Source: DASRBO01 sp035653595 (GTDB lineage Bacteria > Actinomycetota > Acidimicrobiia > Acidimicrobiales > JAJPHE01). From it: DNA of 64,000 nt. The DNA lies in contig DASRBO010000130.1 of NCBI GenBank assembly GCA_035653595.1, positions 1 to 64,000 on the forward strand, in the 5' to 3' direction. The stretch's first letter is position 1. The number at the start of each line of letters is the position of its first letter. The notes beneath the pieces were generated by a model. The model did no database searches, was not told the origin of the DNA, and saw only the letters and a list, made by a program, of their open reading frames with translations. Of the stretch, positions 23,334 through 32,546 are shown one piece after another. A program made the translations under genes and the position numbers.

Positions 23334-24356
23334 TCATCGACCAGCCGGTGGGGCGGCCGACGCCAGCGCCCGCCAGCCCCCGTGGACCCACCGGTCCAGC
23401 TCGCCGGGGACCAGGGTCGCCACCCGCCGCCGGTAGCGGGCCTCGTCCCAGGGGTCGACCAGCTCCTGCCACTGGCCCGTCCCTCCACGGTTGAAGAAGC
23501 GGGACGCTTCCTTCCAGAACCCGTCGATCCTGACCTGAGGTGCCAGCTGGTCGGCCCGCTCACGCATGGCGGCGAACCGGGCCGCCTTCACCAGCTGGGG
23601 CCACCGGTGCTCAGGGACGTTGATGTCGAGGATCGATGCCAGTCGCCGCATCTCGCCGTCGAGGTCTTCCATCAGGTCGGTGTAGTGGAACAGGGCGACA
23701 TTGGACTCGTTACGAGCCCGCCAGAAGGTGTCGAGGTGGTGCAGCGTCGCCCGTAGGCCACTGACCACGGCCTCGGGCGGGGCATCGTCCTCCACCCACT
23801 GCCAGAATTCGGCCACCGGGTCGGCGCCGCTGGGCGGAGGCGCGGGAGCGCCCTCGAGGCCCTCCAGCCCTACGGCGGCCACCCGGGCGGCCATGAGGCG
23901 GCTCAGGTCCATGTTGTCGAAATGGTTGGCCCACGACACGGCCACATCGCGGGGATCCCGCCCGACGGTGATGTAGGTCACCCTCTCATCCCAGGGGATG
24001 CCGTCCAGAGGGGTGTGGCTCTTGATGAAGCGGCGGTGCGTCTGGCTGGCCAGGGCGCTCCAGACCGCTTCCTGCGGTTCGGTGAGGATGTCCATCCACG
24101 GGGAAAGCTCGGTCAACCGGGCGGGCAGCTCGGGGCCTCCGAAGATCAGCAGAGCGCAGATCATCTGCATCCAGGTGGTCCCGCACTTGGGTGGCGTGGC
24201 GATGACAATGTCGCCGCCACGAAACTCGAAGCCCTGCCACCGGAGGCTGTCGACAACCACGTTGCGGTACCGCACCAACCCGCTCGGCAAGGTGACCTCC
24301 CGGTGCGAGCATAGGGCGCGCCCGCCTGCCGGCGCCGGCACCGGCTCGGCCGGCAT
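23334..24356 (-). CDS. Sulfotransferase family protein
   Basis: The 340-residue protein shows the PAPS-binding loop PPKCGTTWMQ (5'-phosphosulfate loop), FIKSHTPLDG with the catalytic His, RDPRDVAVSWANH (3'-phosphate binding), and the C-terminal RGGTGQW motif. It should transfer sulfate from PAPS to a small molecule alcohol, phenol or lipid. The acceptor is unknown. Length is usual for cytosolic-type sulfotransferases. It is convergent with mraY and lies beside the kinase gene on the same strand. Confidence 0.87.
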   Translation of the reverse strand: MPAEPVPAPAGGRALCSHREVTLPSGLVRYRNVVVDSLRWQGFEFRGGDIVIATPPKCGTTWMQMICALLIFGGPELPARLTELSPWMDILTEPQEAVWSALASQTHRRFIKSHTPLDGIPWDERVTYITVGRDPRDVAVSWANHFDNMDLSRLMAARVAAVGLEGLEGAPAPPPSGADPVAEFWQWVEDDAPPEAVVSGLRATLHHLDTFWRARNESNVALFHYTDLMEDLDGEMRRLASILDINVPEHRWPQLVKAARFAAMRERADQLAPQVRIDGFWKEASRFFNRGGTGQWQELVDPWDEARYRRRVATLVPGELDRWVHGGWRALASAAPPAGR

Positions 24357-24391
24357 CCGACTACCGCGGCGACCGGCAGACGGTGACGCGC

Positions 24392-25180
24392 TCAGGAGAG
24401 GGCGGCGGCGAACTCATGGCGATGATCGTCCCACCAGCGGCGTCGGCGGTGGTAGCGCTCGGCACCCCCGGTCCGGCTCCACATGGCCACCGCGTTCGGA
24501 TCGCCGGCCTCGACGCTGCGTCGTACGGCGACTTCCACCCGGCCGATGGCGTCGTCCATGGCTGCCGGCAGGCGGGCCCTGTCGGCGGGGTCCAGCCCGT
24601 AGGCGTCGGCGACGATTCGGAGCCGGGCCGCCCGGTCGGCCGACCGCCAACCGAGCCGGACCTGGTCGATCTCGTCCTCGATCGGGACACACAGGCGGCC
24701 GAGGTGGGCGAGGTCGTAGATCGGACGGCCAGGGGCGGCGAACTCGAAGTCGATGAGGGCCACGGCGACGCCGCCGCGGAAGACGACATTCTCGGGACAG
24801 ACGTCGTTGTGGCACAGCAGCGTCCCCCCGGCCGGATCGGCCAAGCTGTGGTCCCACGTGAGCTCGCCCGGGTCGAACCGGCTGGCCGCTTCGTGCAGTG
24901 AACGCAGCAGGCGGGCGACGGACGCCAGCGCGTCGTCGGTCTGACTCCAGTCCGGGTAGGGCGGGACGGGAACCTCACCTTCGATGAATCCGAGGCGCTC
25001 GCGCCCGTCCTCCTCCAGACCGACCGGCGCCGGGGCACCCATGAAGCCGGCCTCTCTCACCGCGCCCAGGAAGGCGAGGATCGACCTCGAGTGACGAGTG
25101 CCGGGCCGCAGGACATGGTCACCGGCCCGGACCACCCGGCCGGCGTTGGCGATCCCACCGTGGAGCTGCTCTTCATCCAC
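24392..25180 (-). CDS. Aminoglycoside phosphotransferase (APH) family kinase
   Basis: This 262-residue protein has the APH/choline kinase fold. The catalytic loop CHNDVCPENVVF supplies Asp and Asn, and LIDFEFAAPGRP supplies the metal-binding Asp. The N-terminal lobe is short and lacks the usual Brenner-type nucleotide loop, as in many small actinobacterial members. The substrate is unknown; it need not be an antibiotic. The start is GTG at 25180. It lies 35 bases from the sulfotransferase on the same strand. Confidence 0.82.
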   Translation of the reverse strand: MDEEQLHGGIANAGRVVRAGDHVLRPGTRHSRSILAFLGAVREAGFMGAPAPVGLEEDGRERLGFIEGEVPVPPYPDWSQTDDALASVARLLRSLHEAASRFDPGELTWDHSLADPAGGTLLCHNDVCPENVVFRGGVAVALIDFEFAAPGRPIYDLAHLGRLCVPIEDEIDQVRLGWRSADRAARLRIVADAYGLDPADRARLPAAMDDAIGRVEVAVRRSVEAGDPNAVAMWSRTGGAERYHRRRRWWDDHRHEFAAALS

Positions 25181-25291
25181 GACGCCAACTCTGGCAGAAG
25201 AGCAGGCTGCGCCGGAGCGAAGGCGCGCCGACCTTCGCCGTCGACACCGAGCCCGGGCCCCGGGCGGGAGACCCGGTCCCCGGGGCGAGGG

Positions 25292-25681
25292 TCAGGCGGC
25301 GATGTGCTCGTTGACGATGCGGGCCACCGCCTCCGGGTCCTGCGGAGTGATGGTCGGATGGACGCGCCGGCCGGTGTCGATGTCTATCCCCGTCTGTTTG
25401 CTCGGCCGGTCGCCGTCGAGGTTGTACCAGTGGACGAAGTCGCCGGAACCCCAGATGCGCCACTTGCCGCGCACCGGTCTCAGAGAGAAGCTCTTGACGG
25501 CCCGGATGGAGCCGTACGGGATCTTCTTGCTTCCCCATGGGTAGTACCAGCGGATCGTCATGCCGTCTTCGTCGCACACGATCCGGCCGTCGTCGTACAG
25601 CGCCGTCTCGTTGTTGTCCACGACCCGAGCGTGTCCCCCTACGGCCACCGCCCGCCAGGGCGGAAGGTCCCTAATCGCCAC
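25292..25681 (-). CDS. Small PH-like domain protein of unknown function
   Basis: The 129-residue product has the look of a single bacterial PH-like domain: ALYDDGRIVCDEDGMTIRWY followed by a strand-rich region and a final helix (DPEAVARIVNEHIAA). There is no signal peptide or membrane helix. Codon use is typical of the window. The start is GTG; a shorter start could remove the first 18 residues. I cannot assign a role. Confidence 0.65.
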   Translation of the reverse strand: MAIRDLPPWRAVAVGGHARVVDNNETALYDDGRIVCDEDGMTIRWYYPWGSKKIPYGSIRAVKSFSLRPVRGKWRIWGSGDFVHWYNLDGDRPSKQTGIDIDTGRRVHPTITPQDPEAVARIVNEHIAA

Positions 25682-25720
25682 GAACTCGTCGTCAGACGGG
25701 CCCCACCGCCCGCCGCCCCC

Positions 25721-26935
25721 CTAGTAGGGGCGGCGCGACCCGAGGAAGTCGGACAGGGCGGCGATGGCCTCCTCCAGCAGCTCCACCTGGGCCAGGGTCA
25801 CGATGCGTAGGTGGTCGGGACGGGGCCAGTTGAACCCGCTACCGGGCACGACGAAGACACCGGTCGCCCGTAGGAGCTCCAGGACCAGGCCCCGATCGTC
25901 CTCCACCGGGTGGACCGAGGGGTGGAGGCGGGGGAAGACGTACATGGCTCCGGCCGGCTTGACGCAGGAGACCCCGTCGATCTGGTTCAGCATCGCCCAA
26001 GCCAGGTTGCGCTGTTCGAGCAGCCGGCCGCCCGGCCTGACCAGGTCGTCGATGCTCTGGTAGCCCTCGAGGGCCGCCTCCACGGCGTACTGGGCCGGCA
26101 GGTTGGCGCACAGGCGCAGGTCGGCGAGCACGTCGAGCCCACTCAGGAAGCCCCTGGCGTGCCCGGTCGGACCGGAGACGACCAGCCATCCGCAGCGGAA
26201 CCCCGCCAACCGGTACGCCTTCGACAGGCCCCCGAAGCTGAGACAGAGGCGGTCGGGCGCCACCGAGGCCATGGGGACGTGCTCGGCCCCGTCGTACAGG
26301 AGCCTCTCGTATATCTCGTCCGCCAGGACGACCAGGTCGTGCTGGCGGGCGAGCTCGGCGATGGCCGTCAGGACCTCGGCCGGATAGACCGCCCCGGTGG
26401 GGTTGTTCGGGTTGATCACCACGACCGCCCTGGTGCGGGATGTCACCTTGGTGGCCAGGTCGGAGAGGTCGGGCCACCAGTCGGCCTGCTCATCGCAGAG
26501 GTAGTGCACCGCCTTGGCGCCGCAGATCCGCACCGTCGCCGTCCACAGCGGGTAGTCGGGCGCAGGTACCAGCACCTCGTCGCCTTCGTTGAGCAGGGCC
26601 AGCAACGCCAGGCCCACCAGCTCCGAAACGCCGTTGCCGACATAGACATGGTCGGCGTCGGTGCCTGCCACTCCCCTCCCCCGGTAGTGAGCGGCGATGG
26701 CCCGTCGTGCCGGCTCGATCCCCTTCGCATCGCCGTAGCCCTCCGCCTCGGGCAGGCGACGGGCGACCTCGGCGATCAGCTCGGGCGGCGCCTCGAAGCC
26801 GAAATGGGCCGGGTTGCCGATGTTGAGGGGGATCACCCGACGCCCCTGCGCCTCCAGGCGGCTGGCCTCCTCCTGGATCGGGCCCCGAACGTCGTAGGCG
26901 ACCCCCGCCAGCCGGTTGGATCGGCCGATCTCCAT
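25721..26935 (-). CDS. Class I/II PLP aminotransferase (alanine-transaminase-like)
   Basis: The 404-residue protein follows the AlaA/alanine aminotransferase subgroup: RGPIQEEASRLEAQG near the start, NIGNPAHFGF, PNNPTGAVY for the substrate-binding Asn, LADEIYERLLYDG, and the PLP lysine in SKAYRLAGFRCGW. The final substrate-carboxylate Arg is in HLRIVTLA. It probably moves an amino group between alanine or a similar amino acid and a 2-oxo acid. A TAGCCT -10 box lies seven bases before the ATG, so the mRNA may be leaderless. Confidence 0.9.
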   Translation of the reverse strand: MEIGRSNRLAGVAYDVRGPIQEEASRLEAQGRRVIPLNIGNPAHFGFEAPPELIAEVARRLPEAEGYGDAKGIEPARRAIAAHYRGRGVAGTDADHVYVGNGVSELVGLALLALLNEGDEVLVPAPDYPLWTATVRICGAKAVHYLCDEQADWWPDLSDLATKVTSRTRAVVVINPNNPTGAVYPAEVLTAIAELARQHDLVVLADEIYERLLYDGAEHVPMASVAPDRLCLSFGGLSKAYRLAGFRCGWLVVSGPTGHARGFLSGLDVLADLRLCANLPAQYAVEAALEGYQSIDDLVRPGGRLLEQRNLAWAMLNQIDGVSCVKPAGAMYVFPRLHPSVHPVEDDRGLVLELLRATGVFVVPGSGFNWPRPDHLRIVTLAQVELLEEAIAALSDFLGSRRPY

Positions 26936-26942
26936 GGCGCCC

Positions 26943-26948
26943 AGGCTA
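26943..26948 (-). promoter_or_regulatory. -10 box (TAGCCT) of the aminotransferase gene
   Basis: On the minus strand TAGCCT ends seven bases before the ATG at 26935, a leaderless arrangement. Confidence 0.4.
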
Positions 26949-26991
26949 TGGCCCGACCCAGCGCCACCGTCCCGCCGGTTGGCCGTCCCGC

Positions 26992-27771
26992 TCAGGGCGA
27001 GGGATAGGCGGCGGCCACCGCCGAGGCCAGGAGCCCGAAGGCGCCTTCCAGATCGCCAGGGCCCTGTCGGTCCAGCAGAGGGCTGCCGACCTCGGCCCGG
27101 CTGGTGACGACGGTGCTGAAGGGCAGGCGCGCCAGCCGGTCGACCCCCGCGGCCCAGATGGTGCGCTCGTAGGGAGCTCCGGGGAACAGCTGCACCTCGC
27201 TGCCGCAGTGCCCACAGGTCATGGGGGCCATGTTCTCCACTCCTCCCAGAACGGGCACCGCGCCCTCAGACAGCATGGTCAGCACCTTCTTGGCGTCGAG
27301 GTGGGCTACGTCCTGGGGAGTGACGACCAGGACCGCCGCACCCACACCCAGCGGACCAAGGCGCTGCTGCAGGTCGGCCGTGCCTGGTGGAAGGTCGACC
27401 ACCAGCCAGTCGATGTCGCCCCAGCCGACCGTGCCGAAGGCCCGCTCCATCAGCAGTCGGGCGAGCGGGGCCTCGACGGTGAGGGCCTGGCGCTCCGATA
27501 TGAGGAACTGGGCCGACCACACCTTGAGGCCGTACCGCTCGATCGGCTCCGGGGGCCGGCTCTCGCGTCCGGACCACAGGGTCAGGCTCCGGGCATCCCG
27601 CGTCCTCGTGAGGCCCAACAGCCGGGGAACGTCGGGGCCGTAGAGATCCGCATCCAGCACTCCGACCTGGTGGCCCTGGTGCTGCAAGGCCATGGCCAGC
27701 CCGACGGCGACGGTGGTCTTGCCGACCCCACCCTTGCCGCTGAGCACCGCTACGACCCTGCGGTCCCCCAT
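26992..27771 (-). CDS. mrp: Mrp/NBP35-family P-loop ATPase (Fe-S carrier)
   Basis: The 259-residue protein starts with the deviant Walker A VLSGKGGVGKTT and has VLDADLYGPDVPRLLG and LVVDLPPGTAD, all diagnostic of Mrp/ApbC proteins. The CxxC pair that holds a bridging 4Fe-4S cluster is present in MTCGHCGSE. It should act as a scaffold or carrier in Fe-S cluster assembly. Unlike longer actinobacterial Mrp proteins it lacks the N-terminal MIP18/DUF59 domain, so it is the short form. Confidence 0.88.
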   Translation of the reverse strand: MGDRRVVAVLSGKGGVGKTTVAVGLAMALQHQGHQVGVLDADLYGPDVPRLLGLTRTRDARSLTLWSGRESRPPEPIERYGLKVWSAQFLISERQALTVEAPLARLLMERAFGTVGWGDIDWLVVDLPPGTADLQQRLGPLGVGAAVLVVTPQDVAHLDAKKVLTMLSEGAVPVLGGVENMAPMTCGHCGSEVQLFPGAPYERTIWAAGVDRLARLPFSTVVTSRAEVGSPLLDRQGPGDLEGAFGLLASAVAAAYPSP

Positions 27772-27818
27772 GCCCTCATCCTGTCATGCCCGGCGGCGGG
27801 CCCAGCGGGCTGCGAGGT

Positions 27819-29723
27819 CTACGGCTCCGCCACCCCCACAATCGGCTTGGCCAGGGTGACCCCGGCCGGCGAGCCGGCAAAACCGGCATCACCGAGGTTC
27901 ACCAGCACGCCGTCGGCGCTGGCCAGCCAGTAGCCGTGGCCGTCCGGGGTCGCGGCCATTCCCACGACCTGACTGGCGAACCCGCTGCCGGAGCCGAAGA
28001 AGCCGGCGTCCCCGTAGTTGAAGATGCCGCCGTCGGAGGCCACCAACCAGTAGCCGTTGCCGTCGGGGGTGACGGCCATCCCGACCACGGGGGCGATGAG
28101 GCGGATCGCCCCGGCGGAGCCGAGGAAGCCAGCGTCACCGTAGGTGAAGACGCCGCCGTCGGAGGCCACCAACCAGTAGCCGTGGCCGTCGGGGGTGGCG
28201 GCCATGCCCACGATGGGTTGGGCCAGGTGGATGTCGCCGGCCGAGCCGTAGAAGGCGTTGGAGCCGTAGCTGAACACGCCGCCGTCCGCCGACACCAGCC
28301 GATAGCCGCTAGCCGAGGCTGAGGGGGCCTGGTTCACCAGGGAGAACGACGCCATCTGACCGAGCCCGCTCACCGAGGCGGTCACCACGTACCCACCTTC
28401 TGTGCCGTTGGCGGTGAAGGTCGGCGCCACCGCCACCCCCGAGGAGTCGGTGCTGACCGTGGCAGTGGAGCCCTCCCCCGAAAAGACCCCGCCCGCACCG
28501 GTCGCCGGTGAGGCGAAGGTCACCGTGGTCCCAGGCACCGGGTTCTTGTAGGAGTCGTAGACGGTGACCGCCAGGGAGACCGGGAAGGGTGTCCCGACGG
28601 GGGTGGCCTGCGAGGCCCCCGCTCCGGTGGCGATCGACGCCGGCGGACCGGGCAGGTTGTCCAGCGAGAAGGTGGCGGGATTGGCCACCCCCGCGGTCGA
28701 GGCGGTCACCGTGAACGTGCCAGCCGTGGTGTTGGCGGTCAGCGGAGGCGAGGTGGCGATACCGGCGGAATTGGTGGATGCCGTGGCGGTGGCCCCTCCG
28801 CCGGCGAAGGTGACACCGGGGTTCGTCCCGGACGGGCTGGCGAAGGTGACCGTGGCCCCCTGCACCGGGTTGCCGTTGGGATCGAGGACCTGCGCCTGCA
28901 GGGGGGAGGAATAGGCGCTGGCCACGGTGGCGGACTGGTTCGACCCGGTATAGGCGGTCACCCCGGAGGACACACCGGCATTGGAGTTGGTCAGCAAAAA
29001 GCCGGCCGAGCCGGAGATGCCCGAGGCCGACGCCGTCACCGAGTAGGTCCCGGCCGTCTGGTTGGCCGTGAAGGCCGGGGCGGTGGCGAGACCCTGGGCA
29101 TTGGTCTGAACCGAAGCCGTGTAGGTGTTGGTCGAGGAGAAGACCCCGCTCGCCCCCGACGTAGGGGCGGTGAAGGTGACGGTCACCCCGGAGGCCGGGC
29201 TGCCTGCCGACGGCCCGGGCGTGCCGGTGAAGACCGACACCTGGAGAGGTGTCGGGAACGGGCTGCCGATCTTGGTCGTCTGGGGCGTGCCGGCCACGGC
29301 GGAAAGGCCGTCGTTGGTAAGGGAGAAGCTGGCCGGTCCGTCGCCGGCGTCGTCGGTAGCCGCCACCGAGTAGCTGCCGGCAACCCCGTTGGCGGTGAAC
29401 GCCGATGCCGTGGCCGTCACCGGGGTGTTGGCGGTGGCGCAGTCGACCGTGGTCTGGGTCGTCGGCCCGGAGGTGTTGGCGAAGGTCCCGCTGGCCCCCG
29501 AGCTCGGAGCGGTGAAAGTCACCTTTACGGTTCCCGTGTTTGCACAGGGGACGGAGACGGCCAGGTCGGTCGGGAAGGCCTGGCCCGTGTTCTGGTTCTG
29601 GGGAGTGCCGGCGCTGGGAGTGAGCGACGCCGCTGCTCCCGCCGGCGCCGCAATGCCGGCGATGGCGGCCCACCCGATCAGGCCCCCGATTGCGACCGCC
29701 CGCCGTGCTCGGTCAAGGGTCAT
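27819..29723 (-). CDS. Secreted Ig-like repeat protein with C-terminal GYWLV repeats
   Basis: The ATG at 29723 overlaps the stop of the lipoprotein gene (ATGA), which fixes the start; a longer frame upstream is a shadow. The 634-residue product has a signal peptide (RARRAVAIGGLIGWAAIAGI, cut near AGAAA). About five Ig-like repeats of some 90 residues follow, with motifs such as GVTVTFTAPTSGASG and FTANQTAGTYSVTAS. The last 150 residues hold four GYWLVASDGGVFTYGDA repeats like those of the GH99-like protein at 3603-5459. No sortase or transmembrane anchor is seen. As the last gene of an ABC-exporter operon it is probably displayed or secreted. Confidence 0.8.
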   Translation of the reverse strand: MTLDRARRAVAIGGLIGWAAIAGIAAPAGAAASLTPSAGTPQNQNTGQAFPTDLAVSVPCANTGTVKVTFTAPSSGASGTFANTSGPTTQTTVDCATANTPVTATASAFTANGVAGSYSVAATDDAGDGPASFSLTNDGLSAVAGTPQTTKIGSPFPTPLQVSVFTGTPGPSAGSPASGVTVTFTAPTSGASGVFSSTNTYTASVQTNAQGLATAPAFTANQTAGTYSVTASASGISGSAGFLLTNSNAGVSSGVTAYTGSNQSATVASAYSSPLQAQVLDPNGNPVQGATVTFASPSGTNPGVTFAGGGATATASTNSAGIATSPPLTANTTAGTFTVTASTAGVANPATFSLDNLPGPPASIATGAGASQATPVGTPFPVSLAVTVYDSYKNPVPGTTVTFASPATGAGGVFSGEGSTATVSTDSSGVAVAPTFTANGTEGGYVVTASVSGLGQMASFSLVNQAPSASASGYRLVSADGGVFSYGSNAFYGSAGDIHLAQPIVGMAATPDGHGYWLVASDGGVFTYGDAGFLGSAGAIRLIAPVVGMAVTPDGNGYWLVASDGGIFNYGDAGFFGSGSGFASQVVGMAATPDGHGYWLASADGVLVNLGDAGFAGSPAGVTLAKPIVGVAEP

Positions 29724-30628
29724 CCGCCGGCGCCACCTCCGGCCCCGCCCCGCCCGAAGCCGGTGAAGCAGCCGTTCGGCCCGGGTTGGCTGACCATGAG
29801 CCGGCTGGCGGTCACCGCTCCGGTGTTGTCCGAGGGACCGAAGGCCGCCACGCACAGACCGTCGGTGATCGCCGAGGAACTGGCCGACTCCAGCTTGGAG
29901 AACTTGGTTGAGGAGTCGTAGGTGAACGAGGAGGCGATCTGTCGGCGGAACTGGCCCGCCCGGGTGGTGCTGGTGGTACTGGGTGGCGGCGGGGTCTGGA
30001 CCTGCACGTTGGAGTTGGAGATCGAGAGGACCTTGCCGTAGGCGATCCCGACGTTGTTCAGATTGGGCCGGGTGCCGCTGGTCGAGCCGGCTGACCCTCC
30101 GTTGGTGCCTGTACCGCCGGTCCGGAACCGCCCTCCGAACCCGCCGCCGACACCGAACCCGCCGCCGAAGCCTCGGCCGGCGCCCCCGGTCGCGCAGTTG
30201 CCGGCGGCGAAGATGTCGATGGTCACCGACCGGGCCGTGACCACGCCCGAGGCCAGAGTGCCGGTCGCCGACACGCATTCACCAGCGGCCAGATCGCTGG
30301 CGGATGCAGCCACGGTCTCGGTTATGACGGTCGAAGGGGTGATGTCCACCGCCACCTGACCGCTGGTCGGGCTCTGCACCTGCAGGGTGTCGCCCGACAC
30401 GGCCGCCACCGTACCGAAGGTCCCCGGCGGGACGTTCGTGGCGCCGGCCCCGCCGCTGCGCCCGCTGGCAGCCGCCGGGGTGGATGCGTTGGAGGTCGCC
30501 GCGCTGCTGCCGCCTCCGCCACAAGCGGCCGCCACCAGGGTGACCGCTCCCAGTCCCAGGAGAGGAGTGATCAGGCGGAGTCCCCGACCACGGGCTCCGG
30601 GGTAGAGGGCTGACCGGTTCATCGTCAT
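29720..30628 (-). CDS. DUF5666 lipoprotein
   Basis: The 302-residue product has a lipoprotein signal with the lipobox VAAACGGGG. Two DUF5666-like segments follow, FGTVAAVSGDTLQVQS and YGKVLSISNSNVQVQT, separated by a Gly/Phe-rich linker (GFGGGFGVGGGFGGRF). DUF5666 domains are small beta barrels of unknown function often found with export systems. The ATG overlaps the permease stop; GAGGAG is close enough to serve this ATG or the one six bases on at 30622. Its Gly/Phe-rich linker resembles the tail of the membrane-fusion protein in the same operon. Confidence 0.8.
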   Translation of the reverse strand: MTMNRSALYPGARGRGLRLITPLLGLGAVTLVAAACGGGGSSAATSNASTPAAASGRSGGAGATNVPPGTFGTVAAVSGDTLQVQSPTSGQVAVDITPSTVITETVAASASDLAAGECVSATGTLASGVVTARSVTIDIFAAGNCATGGAGRGFGGGFGVGGGFGGRFRTGGTGTNGGSAGSTSGTRPNLNNVGIAYGKVLSISNSNVQVQTPPPPSTTSTTRAGQFRRQIASSFTYDSSTKFSKLESASSSAITDGLCVAAFGPSDNTGAVTASRLMVSQPGPNGCFTGFGRGGAGGGAGG

Positions 30629-31857
30629 TCGCTCCTCAATGCGTCGATGGGTGCCAACCGGGCCGCCCGGCTGGCGGGATAGACCCCGAAGCCCAGGCCG
30701 AGGCCTACGGCTACAGCCACGGCAATGACCGCGGCCACGGGTGAGATCACGATCGGGTTGGAGATGAGGTGCGGCAGTCCCACCGCCCCGGCCACCCCCA
30801 ACAACAGGCCGATGACTCCGCCACAGAGCCCCAGCACCGACGCCTCCACCAGGAACTGGCGACGAATGATCGCGGGCGTGGCGCCCAGGGCCTTGCGCAG
30901 ACCGATCTCGCGGATTCGCTCGGTGACCGAAACGAGCATGATGTTCATGACCCCGATCCCGCCCACCAGCAGGGAGATGGCTGCTATGCCGCCGAGCAGG
31001 ATGGTGAGGGTGTGGCTGACGGAGGTAGCGGTGGACTGGATCGATGACTCGGTGGTGATGGTGAAGTCCGGGGCCAGCGGATTCGTGATCCCGTGCAGGT
31101 TGGTCAGCTCGGTGTCGGCCTCCTGATAGGCGGCTGACAGCGAGGCGGCCGAGCTGGCCTGGATCAGGATCGACTGAACCGAGTTGCGGAAGATCCCCCC
31201 CAGCAGGAGCTCCTGGGCGGTGCTCACCGGCACGACGATCTGATCGTCCTCGTTGGTGGTCGCTGACGAGCCGGCCGAGTTGAGCACCCCGTCGACGGTG
31301 AAGGGCTGACCGTTGATGTTGACGGTCTGGCCGACCGGGTCAGCGAAGCCGAACAGGTTCTGAGCGGTCGTCGGGCCGAGCACGGCGACTGGTGCGGCGC
31401 TGGCGACGTCCCCACCCGTGAAGAAGGACCCGTCCTGCACCTGGCGGCCCCGCACCTGCAGCCACTGGGGCGTGGAACCGACCACGGTCGTGGTCCAGCT
31501 GCTCGACCCCGCCGTCACCACATCTGTCCTCTGGACGGTGGGCGCCACCGCTGACACGTCAGGCAGAGCCCGGTGGTCCAGCAGGGCGTTGGCGTCCGAA
31601 ACGGTGAGGGTGTTGGCCGACCCCAGACCCCCTCTGACCCCTCCTGAGCTGGTGGTGCTGCCCGGGGACACGATGAGCAGGTTCGAGCCCAGGGAGGCGA
31701 TGGCGGCGTTGACCTTGGCCGAGGCCCCCTCGCCCAGGCCCACCGTCAGGATGACGGCGGCGATCCCGATGAGGATCCCCAGCATGGTCAGAGCCGAGCG
31801 GAGCCGGTGGCTGAGGATGGCCTCGGCCCCGGTACGCAGGGTCTCCAGCCAGCTCAC
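30625..31857 (-). CDS. MacB/FtsX-type ABC transporter permease
   Basis: The 410-residue protein has the MacB-type layout: one N-terminal membrane helix (SALTMLGILIGIAAVILTVG), a large extracytoplasmic domain, and three C-terminal helices with GGIGVMNIMLVSVTERIREI and the FtsX core. The final part GVYPASRAARLAPIDALRSE is the standard MacB ending. Such permeases do not transport through the bilayer in the usual way but drive periplasmic or extracellular partners mechanically. It overlaps the ATPase gene by four bases and the lipoprotein gene likewise. Confidence 0.92.
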   Translation of the reverse strand: MSWLETLRTGAEAILSHRLRSALTMLGILIGIAAVILTVGLGEGASAKVNAAIASLGSNLLIVSPGSTTSSGGVRGGLGSANTLTVSDANALLDHRALPDVSAVAPTVQRTDVVTAGSSSWTTTVVGSTPQWLQVRGRQVQDGSFFTGGDVASAAPVAVLGPTTAQNLFGFADPVGQTVNINGQPFTVDGVLNSAGSSATTNEDDQIVVPVSTAQELLLGGIFRNSVQSILIQASSAASLSAAYQEADTELTNLHGITNPLAPDFTITTESSIQSTATSVSHTLTILLGGIAAISLLVGGIGVMNIMLVSVTERIREIGLRKALGATPAIIRRQFLVEASVLGLCGGVIGLLLGVAGAVGLPHLISNPIVISPVAAVIAVAVAVGLGLGFGVYPASRAARLAPIDALRSE

Positions 31858-32546
31858 GCCGCCTCCGCCCCGTCGGCGTGGACCATCCCGTCGCGGATGC
31901 GTATGACCCTGTCGGCCACCTCGGCCACGTCCGGTTCGTGGGTGATGAGCACGATGGTCCGGCCCTGGCGGTGCAGGTCGGCGAACAGCCCGAGGATCTC
32001 CGCGGTGGTGGTGGAGTCCAGGTTGCCGGTCGGCTCGTCGGCCAGCAGCACCGCCGGGTCGGTGACCAATGCCCTGGCCACCGCCACCCGTCCCTGCTGG
32101 CCGCCGGACAGCTCGCCGGGCCGGTGCTCGACCCGGTCGGCGAGGCCGACCTTGCCCAGCACCTCGAGCGCTCGGGCCCTCCGCTCAATCCTGGGGACGC
32201 CGGCGTAGAGCATCGGAAGCTCAACGTTGCGCCAGGCGGCCATGTGGGGCAGGAGGTTGAACTGCTGGAACACGAATCCGATACGCCGGTTGCGGACCGC
32301 CGCCAGCTCGAGCTCGCTCATGGCGCTCACGTCCTGGCCGTCGAGCCAGAAATGGCCGGCGGTCGGCACGTCGAGGCAGCCGAGGATGTGCATGAGGGTC
32401 GACTTCCCCGATCCGGACGGGCCCATGATGGCGACGAACTCACCCTCGTCGATGCGCATAGACACGCCCCGCAGGGCGTCCACCGACAGGATGCCGTTGC
32501 GGTAGGTCTTCCAGACGTCCTGCAGCTCGATTATGGGCTCAGCCAC
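31854..32546 (-). CDS. MacB/LolD-type ABC transporter ATP-binding protein
   Basis: The 230-residue ATPase has Walker A GPSGSGKST, Q-loop FVFQQFNLLPHM, signature LSGGQQGRVAVARAL, Walker B VLLADEPTGNLDS and the H-loop ITHEPDVAE. It belongs to the LolD/MacB/FtsE group that partners FtsX-type permeases, here the next gene. In Gram-negative MacB the ATPase and permease are fused; here they are separate, as is usual in Gram-positive bacteria. The start overlaps the end of the membrane-fusion gene by eight bases. Confidence 0.94.
   Translation of the reverse strand: MAEPIIELQDVWKTYRNGILSVDALRGVSMRIDEGEFVAIMGPSGSGKSTLMHILGCLDVPTAGHFWLDGQDVSAMSELELAAVRNRRIGFVFQQFNLLPHMAAWRNVELPMLYAGVPRIERRARALEVLGKVGLADRVEHRPGELSGGQQGRVAVARALVTDPAVLLADEPTGNLDSTTTAEILGLFADLHRQGRTIVLITHEPDVAEVADRVIRIRDGMVHADGAEAA

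Noticed and set aside
27724..30278. Longer version of the Ig-like protein starting upstream at 30278
   Set aside because: The added part is an Arg/Gly-rich shadow of the lipoprotein gene; the ATGA overlap and the signal peptide fix the start at 29723.
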